Source: Mesorhizobium sp.
GTDB lineage: Bacteria; Pseudomonadota; Alphaproteobacteria; Rhizobiales; Rhizobiaceae
Assembly: GCA_004020365.1 (NCBI GenBank)
Contig: SAQR01000004.1
Span: 1-64,000 of the forward strand
Direction: 5' to 3'
DNA: 64,000 bases
Shown here: positions 1 through 9,017 of the stretch, in pieces
How the letters are laid out: the number at the start of each line of letters is the position of its first letter
Numbering within the stretch: the stretch's first letter is position 1
Notes under the pieces: generated by a model
Databases searched by the model: none
What the model was told of the DNA's origin: nothing
What the model saw: the letters and a program-made list of their open reading frames with translations, nothing else
Made by a program: the position numbers and the translations under genes

Positions 1-198
1 TCCACGGACGGCACCTATGTCGACGGCGTCAGGATTTCCGAAACCAGCCTCGCTGTCCTCGATCTCAAGGGCCATCATTCAATCCGCATCCGTATCGGCG
101 TCAAGGACGACGCCAAGTGCCCTGGTGGGATCAATATTTTCGGCAAGGGATTCGGCAACTACGATCAGGACATCGTGCTCAGGATCAAAACCGGTTGA
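1..198 (+). CDS. C-terminal end of a probable transcriptional regulator (5' truncated by window edge)
   Basis: Frame 1 is open from base 1 to a TGA at 196-198 and gives 65 residues. The segment CPGGINIFGKGFGNYDQDI resembles, from memory, the C-terminal ligand-sensing part of a rhizobial ArsR-like regulator family often placed beside sugar transport genes. No DNA-binding domain is visible because the N-terminus lies outside the window. Its position directly upstream of an arabinofuranosidase-ABC transporter operon fits a local regulator, but this is inference and the family call is weak. Confidence 0.45.
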   Translation, partial: STDGTYVDGVRISETSLAVLDLKGHHSIRIRIGVKDDAKCPGGINIFGKGFGNYDQDIVLRIKTG

Positions 199-380
199 TA
201 TCATCAAATCGGGCTTCGAAAATAATATAGCAATTTCAGTCCATTGCGTCTATTGATGGACGATGCCGCCGTCAAATTGTCAGACATTTGGTCGTTTTGA
301 CTTGACGAATGCGTATTGCTTCCCTTTGATATCGAACAAGGTGATTTAAATCATCATTTGTGATATTGTGGGAGGAATGC
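199..380 (+). promoter_or_regulatory. Intergenic region likely holding the promoter of the arabinofuranosidase operon
   Basis: The 182-base gap is more AT-rich than its surroundings and ends in a strong ribosome binding site (GGAGGA at 371-376) five bases before the ATG at 381. No exact promoter boxes or operator palindrome could be assigned by eye. Promoter activity is inferred from its position ahead of five co-directional, closely spaced genes. Confidence 0.35.
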
Positions 381-1892
381 ATGAAAGCAGCCGTCACGGC
401 GCATCCGCACTATGTTGTCTCGAAAATTGATCCGAGGCTCTATGGATCGTTTATCGAGCATCTCGGGCGTGCGGTCTACAGCGGCATCTATGAGCCGGGC
501 CACCCGACGGCAGATGCCAATGGCATGCGTCAGGACGTCATCGACCTGGTCAGGGAACTCAATGTTCCGATCGTTCGCTATCCCGGCGGCAATTTCGTCT
601 CCGCCTACAATTGGGAAGACGGCGTCGGCCCCAAGGAAGAGCGCCCGGTGCGCCTCGACCTCGCCTGGCACACATCGGAAAGCAACGAAGTCGGCCTGCA
701 TGAATTTGCGGACTGGTGCGCCTCCGCCAACACCGAGATGATGCTAGCCGTCAACCTCGGCTCGCGTGGCCTCGATGAAGCCCGCAACTTTCTGGAATAC
801 ACCAATCATCCCGGCGGCAGTGAGTGGAGCGACAAGCGTATCGCCAACGGCCGCAAGGAACCTTTCGACGTCAAGCTCTGGTGCCTCGGCAATGAAATGG
901 ACGGTCCTTGGCAGATCGGCCACAAGACTGCGGACGAGTATGGCCGCCTGGCGCACGAGACGGCCAAGGCCTTGCGCGCCTTCTCCAAGTCGCTCGAGCT
1001 GGTGGTCTGTGGCTCTTCGAATGCCAAGATGCCGACCTACCCTGAATGGGAAGCGACGGTTCTCGACCATACCTACAACGAGGTCGACTACATCTCGCTG
1101 CACATGTATTTCGACAACGAAGCCAACGACGCTCCAAACTATCTCGCCATGAGCGAGAAACTCGACGACTACATCGTCTCGGTCGCCGGCGTCATCGACT
1201 ACATCAAGGCGAAGAAGCGCTCCAGCAAGCAGGTCTACATCTCGTTCGACGAATGGAACGTCTGGTACCATTCCAAAGAGCAGGACAAGAAGGTCCTCGG
1301 CGGCAATGACGGCTGGCCCTTTGCCCCGCCACTGCTCGAAGACATCTACAATTTCGAGGACGTGCTGCAGGTCGGCCTGATCCTCAACACCTTCATCCGT
1401 CGATCCGACGTGGTCAAGATCGCGTGCATGGCGCAACTGGTCAACGTCATCGCGCCGATCATGACCGTTCCCAATGGCCCGGCATGGCGCCAGACGATCT
1501 ACTATCCCTATCTCTATGCCTCGATCTACGGACGCGGCAATGCGCTGGACCTCAGGGTGGAATGCCCGACCTACAAGTCCACGGTCGCGGGCGACGTTTC
1601 CTATGTCGACGTCGCCGGCGTGCATGACGTGCAAAACGGGCACCTCACATTCTTCGCCGTCAACCGCCATTCGAGCGAAGCAATCGAAACCGTGATCGAC
1701 ATCACCGGCTTCGGCGCGGCCGACATCGTCGATCACCAGGTGATGACGCACGCGGATCTGAAAGCCGTCAACTCGGCCGGGAACCCCGGCAATGTCGGTC
1801 CCAGGAAAGGGGCCGGCGCCTCGGTGGCCGGCGGCAAGCTGAGCCTGTCGCTGCCGGCCTATTCCTACCAGATGATCCGCCTGAAGCTCTGA
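381..1892 (+). CDS. abfA: Alpha-N-arabinofuranosidase, glycoside hydrolase family 51
   Basis: Predicted 503-residue enzyme that releases terminal alpha-L-arabinofuranosyl units from arabinan or arabinoxylan oligosaccharides. The general acid/base sits in LGNEMDGPW (about Glu172) and the nucleophile in SFDEWNVWY (about Glu291). This spacing matches the family 51 enzymes (Glu175/Glu294 in the Geobacillus enzyme). The N-terminal DPRLYGSFIEHLGRAVY and RYPGGNF are also family hallmarks. There is no signal peptide, so it probably acts in the cytoplasm on imported oligosaccharides. The ATG at 381 is preferred over the in-frame ATG at 360 because GGAGGA lies just before it. It heads an operon with an ABC importer. 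Confidence 0.93.
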   Translation: MKAAVTAHPHYVVSKIDPRLYGSFIEHLGRAVYSGIYEPGHPTADANGMRQDVIDLVRELNVPIVRYPGGNFVSAYNWEDGVGPKEERPVRLDLAWHTSESNEVGLHEFADWCASANTEMMLAVNLGSRGLDEARNFLEYTNHPGGSEWSDKRIANGRKEPFDVKLWCLGNEMDGPWQIGHKTADEYGRLAHETAKALRAFSKSLELVVCGSSNAKMPTYPEWEATVLDHTYNEVDYISLHMYFDNEANDAPNYLAMSEKLDDYIVSVAGVIDYIKAKKRSSKQVYISFDEWNVWYHSKEQDKKVLGGNDGWPFAPPLLEDIYNFEDVLQVGLILNTFIRRSDVVKIACMAQLVNVIAPIMTVPNGPAWRQTIYYPYLYASIYGRGNALDLRVECPTYKSTVAGDVSYVDVAGVHDVQNGHLTFFAVNRHSSEAIETVIDITGFGAADIVDHQVMTHADLKAVNSAGNPGNVGPRKGAGASVAGGKLSLSLPAYSYQMIRLKL

Positions 1893-1937
1893 CTGGCGGA
1901 TCATCGAAAAGCGCATACGCCGAGGAGGAACGTCGAC

Positions 1938-3029
1938 GTGACAGCCGATATCGAGATCAGGAATGTGAACAAGCACTTCGGTGCCATGGCGGTGCTGGAG
2001 GATCTGTCCCTATCCATCAAGGCACGCGAATTCATCGTGTTTCTTGGACCGTCCGGCTGCGGGAAATCGACGCTTCTGCGCATGATCGCTGGCCTCGAAA
2101 CCGTCGACAGCGGCGAGATCGCCATCAACAACGAACGCATCGATCATCTGCCGCCGGGCAAGCGCGGCATTGCCATGGTTTTTCAGTCCTATGCGCTCTA
2201 TCCGCATATGACCGTGCGCGACAACATGGCCTTCGGGCTTGAGAACATCGGCATGTCGCGCGAGGTCATCGATGCCCGCATCAACGAAGCCGCTCGCATC
2301 CTCGAAATGCCGCACCTGCTCGAGCGCAAGCCTGGCCAGCTCTCGGGCGGCCAGCGCCAGCGTGTTGCCATCGGCCGTGCGATCGTCAAAGAACCGAAGG
2401 CCTTCCTATTCGACGAGCCGCTCTCCAATCTCGATGCGGCTCTGCGCACCCGCACCCGTCTCGAACTTGCCCAGCTTCACCAGCGCCTGCACTCGACGAT
2501 GATCTTCGTCACCCACGATCAGGTCGAGGCCATGACGCTCGCCGACCGCATCGTTGTCATGAACAACCGCAAGATCGAGCAGATCGGCACTCCGATGGAG
2601 ATCTACGAACGCCCCGCGACCAAATTTGTCGCCGGCTTCGTCGGCGCACCGGCGATGAACTTTGTTGAAGCGACACTCGACAGGTCGGCTGAGAATGCCG
2701 CGGCCAGGTTTGCGGATGGCACATCGGTCCAGACCGAGATTGTCTCCAACCAGTTGAGCGATGGCAAGCACACTTTCGGCATCCGTTCGGAAGATGTTCC
2801 CATCGTTGCCGCCGGACAGGGCAATGCCGACGGCGTGGTCGAAGTGCTCGAGCGGCTCGGCGAACGCACGTTGGTCTACGCCCGGCTGGGCGACGGTCAG
2901 CAAATCGTCGGCTCCGACGCCGGCAACAGCCGCGTCGCGGTTGGCCACAAGGTCGGGCTCGCCTTCGACGGCCAGAAATCGCATCTGTTCGACGAAACCG
3001 GCCGCGCCTGGCACGCGAGGGAGGCCTGA
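1938..3029 (+). CDS. Carbohydrate ABC transporter ATP-binding protein (MalK/UgpC type)
   Basis: A 363-residue ATPase of the sugar importer subfamily. It has Walker [10 protein letters not shown] at about residues 37-45, the signature LSGGQRQR at about 135, Walker [12 protein letters not shown] at about 156-166 and the switch His in [12 protein letters not shown]. The C-terminal third corresponds to the TOBE/MalK regulatory domain. GTG start at 1938 with AGGAGGAA seven bases upstream. Only one base separates its stop from the next gene, so it is translated with the two permeases. The substrate is inferred to be an arabinose-containing oligosaccharide from the neighbouring arabinofuranosidase. 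Confidence 0.92.
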   Translation: MTADIEIRNVNKHFGAMAVLEDLSLSIKAREFIVFLGPSGCGKSTLLRMIAGLETVDSGEIAINNERIDHLPPGKRGIAMVFQSYALYPHMTVRDNMAFGLENIGMSREVIDARINEAARILEMPHLLERKPGQLSGGQRQRVAIGRAIVKEPKAFLFDEPLSNLDAALRTRTRLELAQLHQRLHSTMIFVTHDQVEAMTLADRIVVMNNRKIEQIGTPMEIYERPATKFVAGFVGAPAMNFVEATLDRSAENAAARFADGTSVQTEIVSNQLSDGKHTFGIRSEDVPIVAAGQGNADGVVEVLERLGERTLVYARLGDGQQIVGSDAGNSRVAVGHKVGLAFDGQKSHLFDETGRAWHAREA

Positions 3030-3030
3030 T

Positions 3031-3966
3031 ATGGCCGATCAGCTGACGATGCCGCAGACCGCGATGCCGGCAGCAGGCGTCAAAATTCCGAGCGCCGATA
3101 TCTACGCGCCGCAATGGCGAAACTTCATGTTCGTCGCGCCGTTCCTGTTCTTCTTCACGACGCTGCTTGTCTTCCCACTCCTCTGGGGAATGTGGCTGAG
3201 CTTCCACAAGGCCGATACATTCTCGTCCGGAAAATTTATCGGACTAGGCAACTATGTCAGGCTGTTCCACGACAAGGTGTTCCTGCAATCGGTCTGGAAC
3301 ACCTTCTACTTCGTGCTTCTGACTGTTCCGACACTGGCGCTCATCGGCCTTTTTCTCGCGCTTTGCCTCAACCGCCGCACCCGCACTGCCGCGGTGCTGC
3401 GGACCCTGTTCTTTTCCTCCTCGGTGCTGTCGGTCACCATCGTCACACTGATCTGGCGCATCGTGTTCATTCCGAATGTCGGTCTACTGTCGACGATCTA
3501 CGGATGGTTCGGCGCGACTGCTCCGGCTTTCATTTCCGATCCCAGCCTTGCGATGATCGGCATCGCTATTGCCACCATCTGGTGGTGCATCGGCCTGCCG
3601 ATGATGCTCTTTCTCTCAGCCTTGCAGCAGATCCCGCAGGATATCTACGAAGCGGCAGCACTGGACAATGCCAATCGCTGGCAGACGCTGCGCTCGATCA
3701 AGCTGCCGTCCATCAAGCGCACCTTCATTCTGGTGGTCATCATCCAGATCGTGCTGCAATTCCAGCTGTTCGGCCAGGCCTGGCTGATGACGCGCGGCGG
3801 CCCCAACAACCTGACCAAGCCGATCGTGCTCTACATCTACGACACCGCGTTCCGTCGCTGGGATTTGGGCCTGGGCGCCGCGGCATCGGAAATCCTGTTC
3901 ATCCTCATCCTGATCGCGGCGATGGCCCAGTACCTGGTGACACGCAGCAGAGGAGACCAGACATGA
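3031..3966 (+). CDS. Sugar ABC transporter permease (MalF/UgpA type)
   Basis: A 311-residue inner-membrane protein with about six hydrophobic segments and the EAA loop EAAALDNANRWQTL at about residues 207-220, which contacts the ATPase. The ATG at 3031 follows the ATPase stop by one base. The reading frame is open further upstream, but that part overlaps the ATPase gene and is not plausible. The stop overlaps the start of the second permease (ATGA), indicating translational coupling. It would form the channel together with the next gene. Confidence 0.92.
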   Translation: MADQLTMPQTAMPAAGVKIPSADIYAPQWRNFMFVAPFLFFFTTLLVFPLLWGMWLSFHKADTFSSGKFIGLGNYVRLFHDKVFLQSVWNTFYFVLLTVPTLALIGLFLALCLNRRTRTAAVLRTLFFSSSVLSVTIVTLIWRIVFIPNVGLLSTIYGWFGATAPAFISDPSLAMIGIAIATIWWCIGLPMMLFLSALQQIPQDIYEAAALDNANRWQTLRSIKLPSIKRTFILVVIIQIVLQFQLFGQAWLMTRGGPNNLTKPIVLYIYDTAFRRWDLGLGAAASEILFILILIAAMAQYLVTRSRGDQT

Positions 3967-4811
3967 GCGCTCCAGCCGTTTCGATCAAGGGACGGGCATT
4001 CGGCGACCATTTGTTGCTGGCCCTCGTCATCCTGCTGTCGATCGTCATGATCGCACCGGTCCTGTGGGTCATCGGCCTGTCGCTCAAGGACAATGCCGAA
4101 CTGATGGCCGATCCGAATTCGGTATTTCACGCGCCCTATACGCTAAAAAACTACATCAACACCCTCGGTACGTCGTCGGTGTTCATCTGGGTGCGCAACA
4201 GCATCATCGTCGCGGGCGGGTTGACACTCGGCACGCTGATCCTGTCGTCACTCGCCGGCTATGGTTTTGCACGGCTGAACTTCCCCGGCCGGAACATCCT
4301 GTTCATCATTGTGCTGTTCGGGCTGGCGGTTCCGGAACAGGCCGTGCTTGTCGCCCGCCATCAGATCTTCAGTGTGCTGAAATTCCACAACACCCATCAC
4401 GGGCTCATTCTCCCAGGCTTGTCGGCTTCGTTCGGCGTCTTCCTGATGACGCAATATTTCAAGGCCATTCCGAAGGAACTGGACGAAGCCGCCATGCTGG
4501 ACAATGCCGGCCGCTTCAGGATTTTCTGGAAGGTGCTTCTGCCGCTCACGCTGCCTGCACAGGCAACGCTCGGCATCTTCACGTTTCTCGGCGCGTGGAA
4601 CGATTACTTCTGGCCGCTGATTTCGGCAACAAAGAAGGACATGTTCACACTGACCGTCGGCATGGCCTCGACGCAGACCAATTTCGCCCAGTCCGAAGGC
4701 ATCGGCTTCCTGATGGCGCAGGCGGTGTTCGCCGGCGCGCCGATCCTGATCGTCTACCTGTTTTTCCAGAAATACATCGTCACGGCGGTCTCCGGCGCCG
4801 CGGTGAGATAA
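3963..4811 (+). CDS. Sugar ABC transporter permease (MalG/UgpE type)
   Basis: A 282-residue partner permease with about six membrane segments and the EAA motif DEAAMLDNAGRFRIFW. The ATG lies within the ATGA overlap with the preceding permease and is preceded by AGAGGAGA. The C-terminus FFQKYIVTAVSGAAVR is typical of MalG-like permeases. Together with the previous gene it forms the heterodimeric channel of a binding-protein-dependent sugar importer. Confidence 0.92.
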   Translation: MSAPAVSIKGRAFGDHLLLALVILLSIVMIAPVLWVIGLSLKDNAELMADPNSVFHAPYTLKNYINTLGTSSVFIWVRNSIIVAGGLTLGTLILSSLAGYGFARLNFPGRNILFIIVLFGLAVPEQAVLVARHQIFSVLKFHNTHHGLILPGLSASFGVFLMTQYFKAIPKELDEAAMLDNAGRFRIFWKVLLPLTLPAQATLGIFTFLGAWNDYFWPLISATKKDMFTLTVGMASTQTNFAQSEGIGFLMAQAVFAGAPILIVYLFFQKYIVTAVSGAAVR

Positions 4812-4906
4812 CGAAAATTTGCCTGATGGCCGGGGGAATGCGCAGCGATTGAAGCACGAAGGCCAATCCAGGGTGGAGCGGCGGAAACTCAGTAGGAGGA
4901 ACTGAT

Positions 4907-6226
4907 ATGAAACTGAAGAAAATACTGTTTGCCGCCGTTTCTGCGGGCGCGACGGCGCTCGCAAGCCCAAGTTTTGCGGCGACCGAACTGAACGTGCAGC
5001 GCTTTTTCGGCGCCTGCGATGCCGATTTCGGCACCAACACCGATCCCGCCAAGGCGGTTGGCGAATGTGGCATCATCACTTCGCTGATCAACAAGTTCAA
5101 CGCCGACAATCCCGATGTGCACGTCAACGTCACCACCGTGGAGTGGCCTGGCTATGATCAGCTGACCGCGCAGTTTGCTTCAGGCGACGCTCCGGACATC
5201 ATCACGATCCACGAGTCCGTGCTTTCGGACTACCAGTCGAAGGGCCTGTTGATGCCGCTGGACGATCTCTTGAAGTCGGTCGGTGTGACACCCGACGCCT
5301 TCACGGATGCGGCGAGCAATGGCGCGACCAAAGACGGCAAGATCTACGGCCTGCCGATCGACAGCTGGACGATGCTCTATCACGTCAACATGGATCTTTT
5401 CAAACAAGTCGGGCTCGTCAACGCCGACGGCACGCCGATCCTGCCGAAGTCGCCCGAGGAGCTGCTCGCCCAGGCCGAACAGTTCAAACAGAAGACGGGC
5501 AAGCCCTATTTCGTCCAGAACCTGGCCAATGAGACGGCACTCTACACGCGCAACCTCTACACCTATCTTTTCCAACAGGACTCCGACTTCTTTGCCGATC
5601 CGAAGCATGTGAAGTTGAATACGCCGGAGTCCAAGAAGGTCATCGAGATGTACAAGGCGATCTTCGACAAGGGCTACACCACCAAGGACCTCGACTATGG
5701 CGGCTCAATCAACGCCTTCCTTGCTGGCGAGGGTGGCGTCCATCTTAACGGCACCTGGGTCGTCGGCGACTACAACGCCCAGTCAGAAACCAAGGGTACG
5801 GCGCTCAACAAGGGCGGCTATGCGGTTTATCCGTATCCACAGCTGTTTGGCGGCGCTCACGCGCAATATGCCGACGGCCATACCTGGGCAGTCTCGCAGA
5901 AGGACCGCACGCCTGAACAGATGGCAGCAATCGGCAAATTCCTGAAGTTCTTCGCAGACAACGATTTTGAATGGTCACGCACCGGTCATTTGCCGGCATA
6001 CAAGGCCGACATCGCCTCTGACGCCTTCAAGGCCCTGCCGCATCGCAGCACGATCGCCGCGGTCGCCGATCTCGGCAAGCCGCTGCCCTCCGCCGTACAG
6101 CGCCAGTTTGCGATCCAGGACATTATCGGCGAAGAGATGAGCGCTGCAATCAGTGGCCAGAAGGACGTCGATGCCGCACTGGCCGACATGGAAAGCCGCA
6201 TCAACGAATTGCTCGCCAACATTTGA
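4907..6226 (+). CDS. Extracellular (periplasmic) sugar-binding protein of an ABC transporter
   Basis: A 439-residue solute-binding protein of the cluster 1 (MalE/UgpB-like) family. A Sec signal peptide with a basic start (MKLKKIL) and an alanine-rich core probably ends at SFAA-TEL near residue 25. The mature part carries WPGYDQLTAQFASGDAPDII, typical of this family. A clear AGGAGGA precedes the ATG. The gene is last in the operon, 95 bases after the second permease. That gap may hold an extra promoter or a processing site, because binding proteins are usually made in excess. An arabino-oligosaccharide ligand is inferred from context only. Confidence 0.92.
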   Translation: MKLKKILFAAVSAGATALASPSFAATELNVQRFFGACDADFGTNTDPAKAVGECGIITSLINKFNADNPDVHVNVTTVEWPGYDQLTAQFASGDAPDIITIHESVLSDYQSKGLLMPLDDLLKSVGVTPDAFTDAASNGATKDGKIYGLPIDSWTMLYHVNMDLFKQVGLVNADGTPILPKSPEELLAQAEQFKQKTGKPYFVQNLANETALYTRNLYTYLFQQDSDFFADPKHVKLNTPESKKVIEMYKAIFDKGYTTKDLDYGGSINAFLAGEGGVHLNGTWVVGDYNAQSETKGTALNKGGYAVYPYPQLFGGAHAQYADGHTWAVSQKDRTPEQMAAIGKFLKFFADNDFEWSRTGHLPAYKADIASDAFKALPHRSTIAAVADLGKPLPSAVQRQFAIQDIIGEEMSAAISGQKDVDAALADMESRINELLANI

Positions 6227-6513
6227 CCGCGGGGCGAACACTCCACCCCACGGCTGGAAACTGTCGTGGGGGTATGATGGTGCAGAAGTCCCTCGCGATA
6301 CGGACACCCAGGATGTGCTCCGCGTCGCGAGGTGGTCTGTTTTAAACGAAAGAAAGTGGGCGGAGCCGCGCTTTGTTCGACTTTCAGTCGCACGGCTGAA
6401 CGGCGCAAATGCGCGCCAGAACGCGATGCCGGCAGGTGATGCTTGTCAATGGAGTTGCAGTCGCGCGATACTTGTATCATTCTGGGTAGGTCCGCGGACT
6501 GGGGACTGGCAGC

Positions 6514-7164
6514 ATGCAAGACGACGAGAGCAGTCTTCGGCGCCGTTTCCGCGATGTCATCACGAGCGAAGAGCAATTGCGAACGGTTTTGGGGGCGCCC
6601 ACAGACCGAGCGGTTGCCAAGGTCGTGCGATTAATTGACGAACATGCTCGCCGCTTCATTGCTCACTCGCCTTTTGTATTCGTAGCGTCCGCCGGCGCCG
6701 ATGGCATGCTCGACGTCTCGCCAAAGGGCGATGCCGCCGGCTTCGTCAAGGTGCTGGACGAAAGAACTCTCGCCATTCCAGACCGCCCCGGCAATCGTCG
6801 ACTCGATACTTTCCGTAACGTCCTGAGCAACCCGAATGTCGGCCTGATTTTCGTAATCCCCGGTGTGACTTACGCCCTTCGCGTGTCCGGGAAGGCGCTC
6901 ATTGTCCGCGATGCTGAGCTGCGTGAGGCCATGGCTGTCAACCGTAAGCTCCCGGAGCACATACTCGTCATCGAGATCTCGCACGTACTTTCTCATTGCC
7001 CGAAATGCATGGTCCGCTCGGGGTTGTGGCAGCCGGAAGCGTGGCCTGATACCAGCAACCTTCCCTCGTTTGCGGAGATGTTGATCGCCCATGGCAAACT
7101 CGCGGAGACGGTTGAGGAGATGCAAACGATCATCGACACGGGTAATCGCGACCGGCTCTACTAA
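6514..7164 (+). CDS. Pyridoxamine 5'-phosphate oxidase-family flavoprotein (PPOX type, MSMEG_1061-like)
   Basis: A 216-residue protein of the split beta-barrel FMN-binding superfamily. The segment FVASAGADGMLDVSPKGDAAGFV (about residues 55-77) and IPDRPGNRRLDTFRNVL followed by VGLIFVIPG are characteristic of the MSMEG_1061 group, in which FMN or F420 sits at the dimer interface. HCPKCMVRSGLW near residue 163 is also typical. The substrate is unknown. It is not co-transcribed in any obvious way with its neighbours; the 287-base region before it shows nothing I can identify. Confidence 0.85.
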   Translation: MQDDESSLRRRFRDVITSEEQLRTVLGAPTDRAVAKVVRLIDEHARRFIAHSPFVFVASAGADGMLDVSPKGDAAGFVKVLDERTLAIPDRPGNRRLDTFRNVLSNPNVGLIFVIPGVTYALRVSGKALIVRDAELREAMAVNRKLPEHILVIEISHVLSHCPKCMVRSGLWQPEAWPDTSNLPSFAEMLIAHGKLAETVEEMQTIIDTGNRDRLY

Positions 7165-7229
7165 CTTGATGAACCACCGGTTGCCGGCTTCATGCTGCGC
7201 GGCGTGCTACTCTGGCAACAGAGGGGATC

Positions 7230-7619
7230 ATGCAGATTATCGATCATAACCTTCAGCCGACAGAAGAGTGGCGTCCCGGCGTGTTGACCAGAATGCGCGT
7301 TTCTGCGGTCACCGAGGCAGCGACGCTCTGCATATTCGAACAGTGGGTCGCACCAGGAAGTGGCACACGTACTCACACCCATCCCGTCGAGGAAGTCTTG
7401 ACCGTGCTGGAAGGCCAAGCCGAGCTGTGGTTGGATGATGAACGAGAAACAGTATCGACGGGACAATCAGTCATCGTGCCGGCCGGCAGCTGGCATGGCT
7501 TTCGTAATACCGGAAGCGCGACATTGCACATGCAGGCCATACTGGCCGCGCCAACCTTCGAGGCCTCTTTCGAGGGGCAGCCGGAAGTGACGAGGCATTG
7601 GGCTATCGCAAAAGCGTAA
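7230..7619 (+). CDS. Cupin-domain protein
   Basis: A 129-residue single-domain cupin. The first metal-binding motif is seen as GTRTHTHPVEEVLTVLEG (about residues 47-64). The second is around VPAGSWHGFRNTG (about 92-104), giving His, His, Glu and His ligands. Such proteins may be small dioxygenases, isomerases or sensors, and the substrate cannot be told from sequence. It follows the flavoprotein gene by 65 bases on the same strand, so the two may be co-expressed. Confidence 0.82.
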   Translation: MQIIDHNLQPTEEWRPGVLTRMRVSAVTEAATLCIFEQWVAPGSGTRTHTHPVEEVLTVLEGQAELWLDDERETVSTGQSVIVPAGSWHGFRNTGSATLHMQAILAAPTFEASFEGQPEVTRHWAIAKA

Positions 7620-7737
7620 CACCCGCCATCTTGACGACCGGAATGGTTCGAACTTGCGTAAAAGCGCCGCGCCTGGCTCCAATCTGGTCCGTGGCTCGTG
7701 TACTGTGACGAGACATCGGGATCGGGGATCAGCGGAT

Positions 7738-8727
7738 ATGGGCGAGGAGGGCTTGGCCGAAATCTCAGCCCGATACATTCGCTTCGCCGATACGGAAGCT
7801 CGCAGTCGCTCACCGCTCTATGAGGAGTTGGCTCGTGCTGTCGCAGGGGACCGTGAGACACTCGGCTTCCTGTCGACCCTCCCGGACGTGAAGCGGCAAC
7901 CGAATCTTCTGCTTGCCGTGGTGCGTCACCTGTTCGGCACACCGACAGGGTGGACCGAGTTTCGCCAGGCGCTTCTGGCGCGCCCCGAGCTTGTCCGCTC
8001 GCTCATGCTCGAGCGCTCGACGCAAACCAACGAGCCGGGAAGGTGCGCCACACTGCTGCCCGTCCTGGCGCGCCTGCCGCAGCCGCTGGCCCTCCTGGAG
8101 GTCGGAACTTCCGCAGGGCTCTGCCTCATGCCCGACCTCTATGGCTACGACTATGGGCGCACGGTGCTCCGCGCACCCGTCATGGCCTCGGAACCGCCTG
8201 TCTTCCGATGCTCCGCCAGCGAGACAACGCCATTGCCGACGGCCCCGCCGCATGTCGTCTGGCGAGCGGGATTGGACCTGAGCCCGATCGATGCTTCGGA
8301 CGCCTCGCAAGTCGCATGGCTTGAGACGCTGGTCTGGCCGGAGCAGACGGCGCGGCTTGCCAATCTGCGGGCCGCCCTAAAGATCGCTGCCACAGTCAAG
8401 CCTCGGGTGGTGAAGGGCGACCTGCGCGGGAGCGACCTCGTGCGGCTCTGCAGCGAAGCGCCAAAGGACGCTACCCTCGTTGTCTTTCACACGGCCGTCC
8501 TCGACTATGTCTCCGACCCGGCAGACCGAGAGGCTTTCGCAGAACAGGTGATGCGTCTCTCTCCGTATTGGGTATCGAACGAGTTCCCTCGCGTATTCCC
8601 GTCCATCGCCGCACGCGCCGGAAAGAGCCGGCAGCCAGGCCGCTTCCTCCAATCTGTGAACGGCTCCCCTGTCGCTTGGACCGACCCGCATGGCGCCTCG
8701 CTCGAATGGATCGCGGACGAGGCGTAG
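7738..8727 (+). CDS. DUF2332 family protein of unknown function
   Basis: A 329-residue soluble protein matching the DUF2332 family: an N-terminal helical part with YARFADTEA-like residues (here YIRFADTEARSRSPLYEELA), the central GTSAGLCLMPD, and the C-terminal WVSNEFPRVFP. The GTSAGL segment is reminiscent of a methyltransferase glycine loop, but no activity is established. The ATG at 7738 fits the conserved N-terminus; an upstream in-frame start at 7654 would add residues unlike the family. Confidence 0.8.
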   Translation: MGEEGLAEISARYIRFADTEARSRSPLYEELARAVAGDRETLGFLSTLPDVKRQPNLLLAVVRHLFGTPTGWTEFRQALLARPELVRSLMLERSTQTNEPGRCATLLPVLARLPQPLALLEVGTSAGLCLMPDLYGYDYGRTVLRAPVMASEPPVFRCSASETTPLPTAPPHVVWRAGLDLSPIDASDASQVAWLETLVWPEQTARLANLRAALKIAATVKPRVVKGDLRGSDLVRLCSEAPKDATLVVFHTAVLDYVSDPADREAFAEQVMRLSPYWVSNEFPRVFPSIAARAGKSRQPGRFLQSVNGSPVAWTDPHGASLEWIADEA

Positions 8728-9017
8728 GCGGCTGGCAGTCACAACGTCTCCAACCGCTCGCCAAAGGTCAGCTATAGGTCCGGCTCGAGCCGTCGCGCGA
8801 AGCGCAGCTTTGAGGGAGCGCCATGAAGGTGGCCTTATGGCGCAACTAGGATGCCCAAGGTGATCGCCTGCAGCGTCCGCTATCCGGCAATCGCAGCAAA
8901 GCTGCTATTCCCGAGCGTGGCGCGAAGGTCTCATTCGGATCACGACGTTCCCTTGACCTCCCATCAGGGATGGTCCGCAAGGGGTCGGCTGTTGCCGCCC
9001 ACCGGAGTGTCAGACCA
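8728..9017. other. Intergenic region without recognisable gene
   Basis: This is a 290-base gap between the convergent DUF2332 gene and the polysaccharide deacetylase gene. It has no credible open frame, no RNA gene and no clear terminator that I can see. It marks the left boundary of the polysaccharide locus. Confidence 0.5.

Noticed and set aside
744-1976. Long minus-strand open frame opposite the arabinofuranosidase gene
   Set aside because: It is the antisense shadow of a well-supported GH51 gene; its composition is that of a GC-rich reverse frame and no domain is visible.
7230-8727. Toxin-antitoxin or defence cassette formed by the cupin and DUF2332 genes
   Set aside because: Neither protein resembles known toxin, antitoxin or defence families, and the gene spacing gives no sign of a two-gene system.
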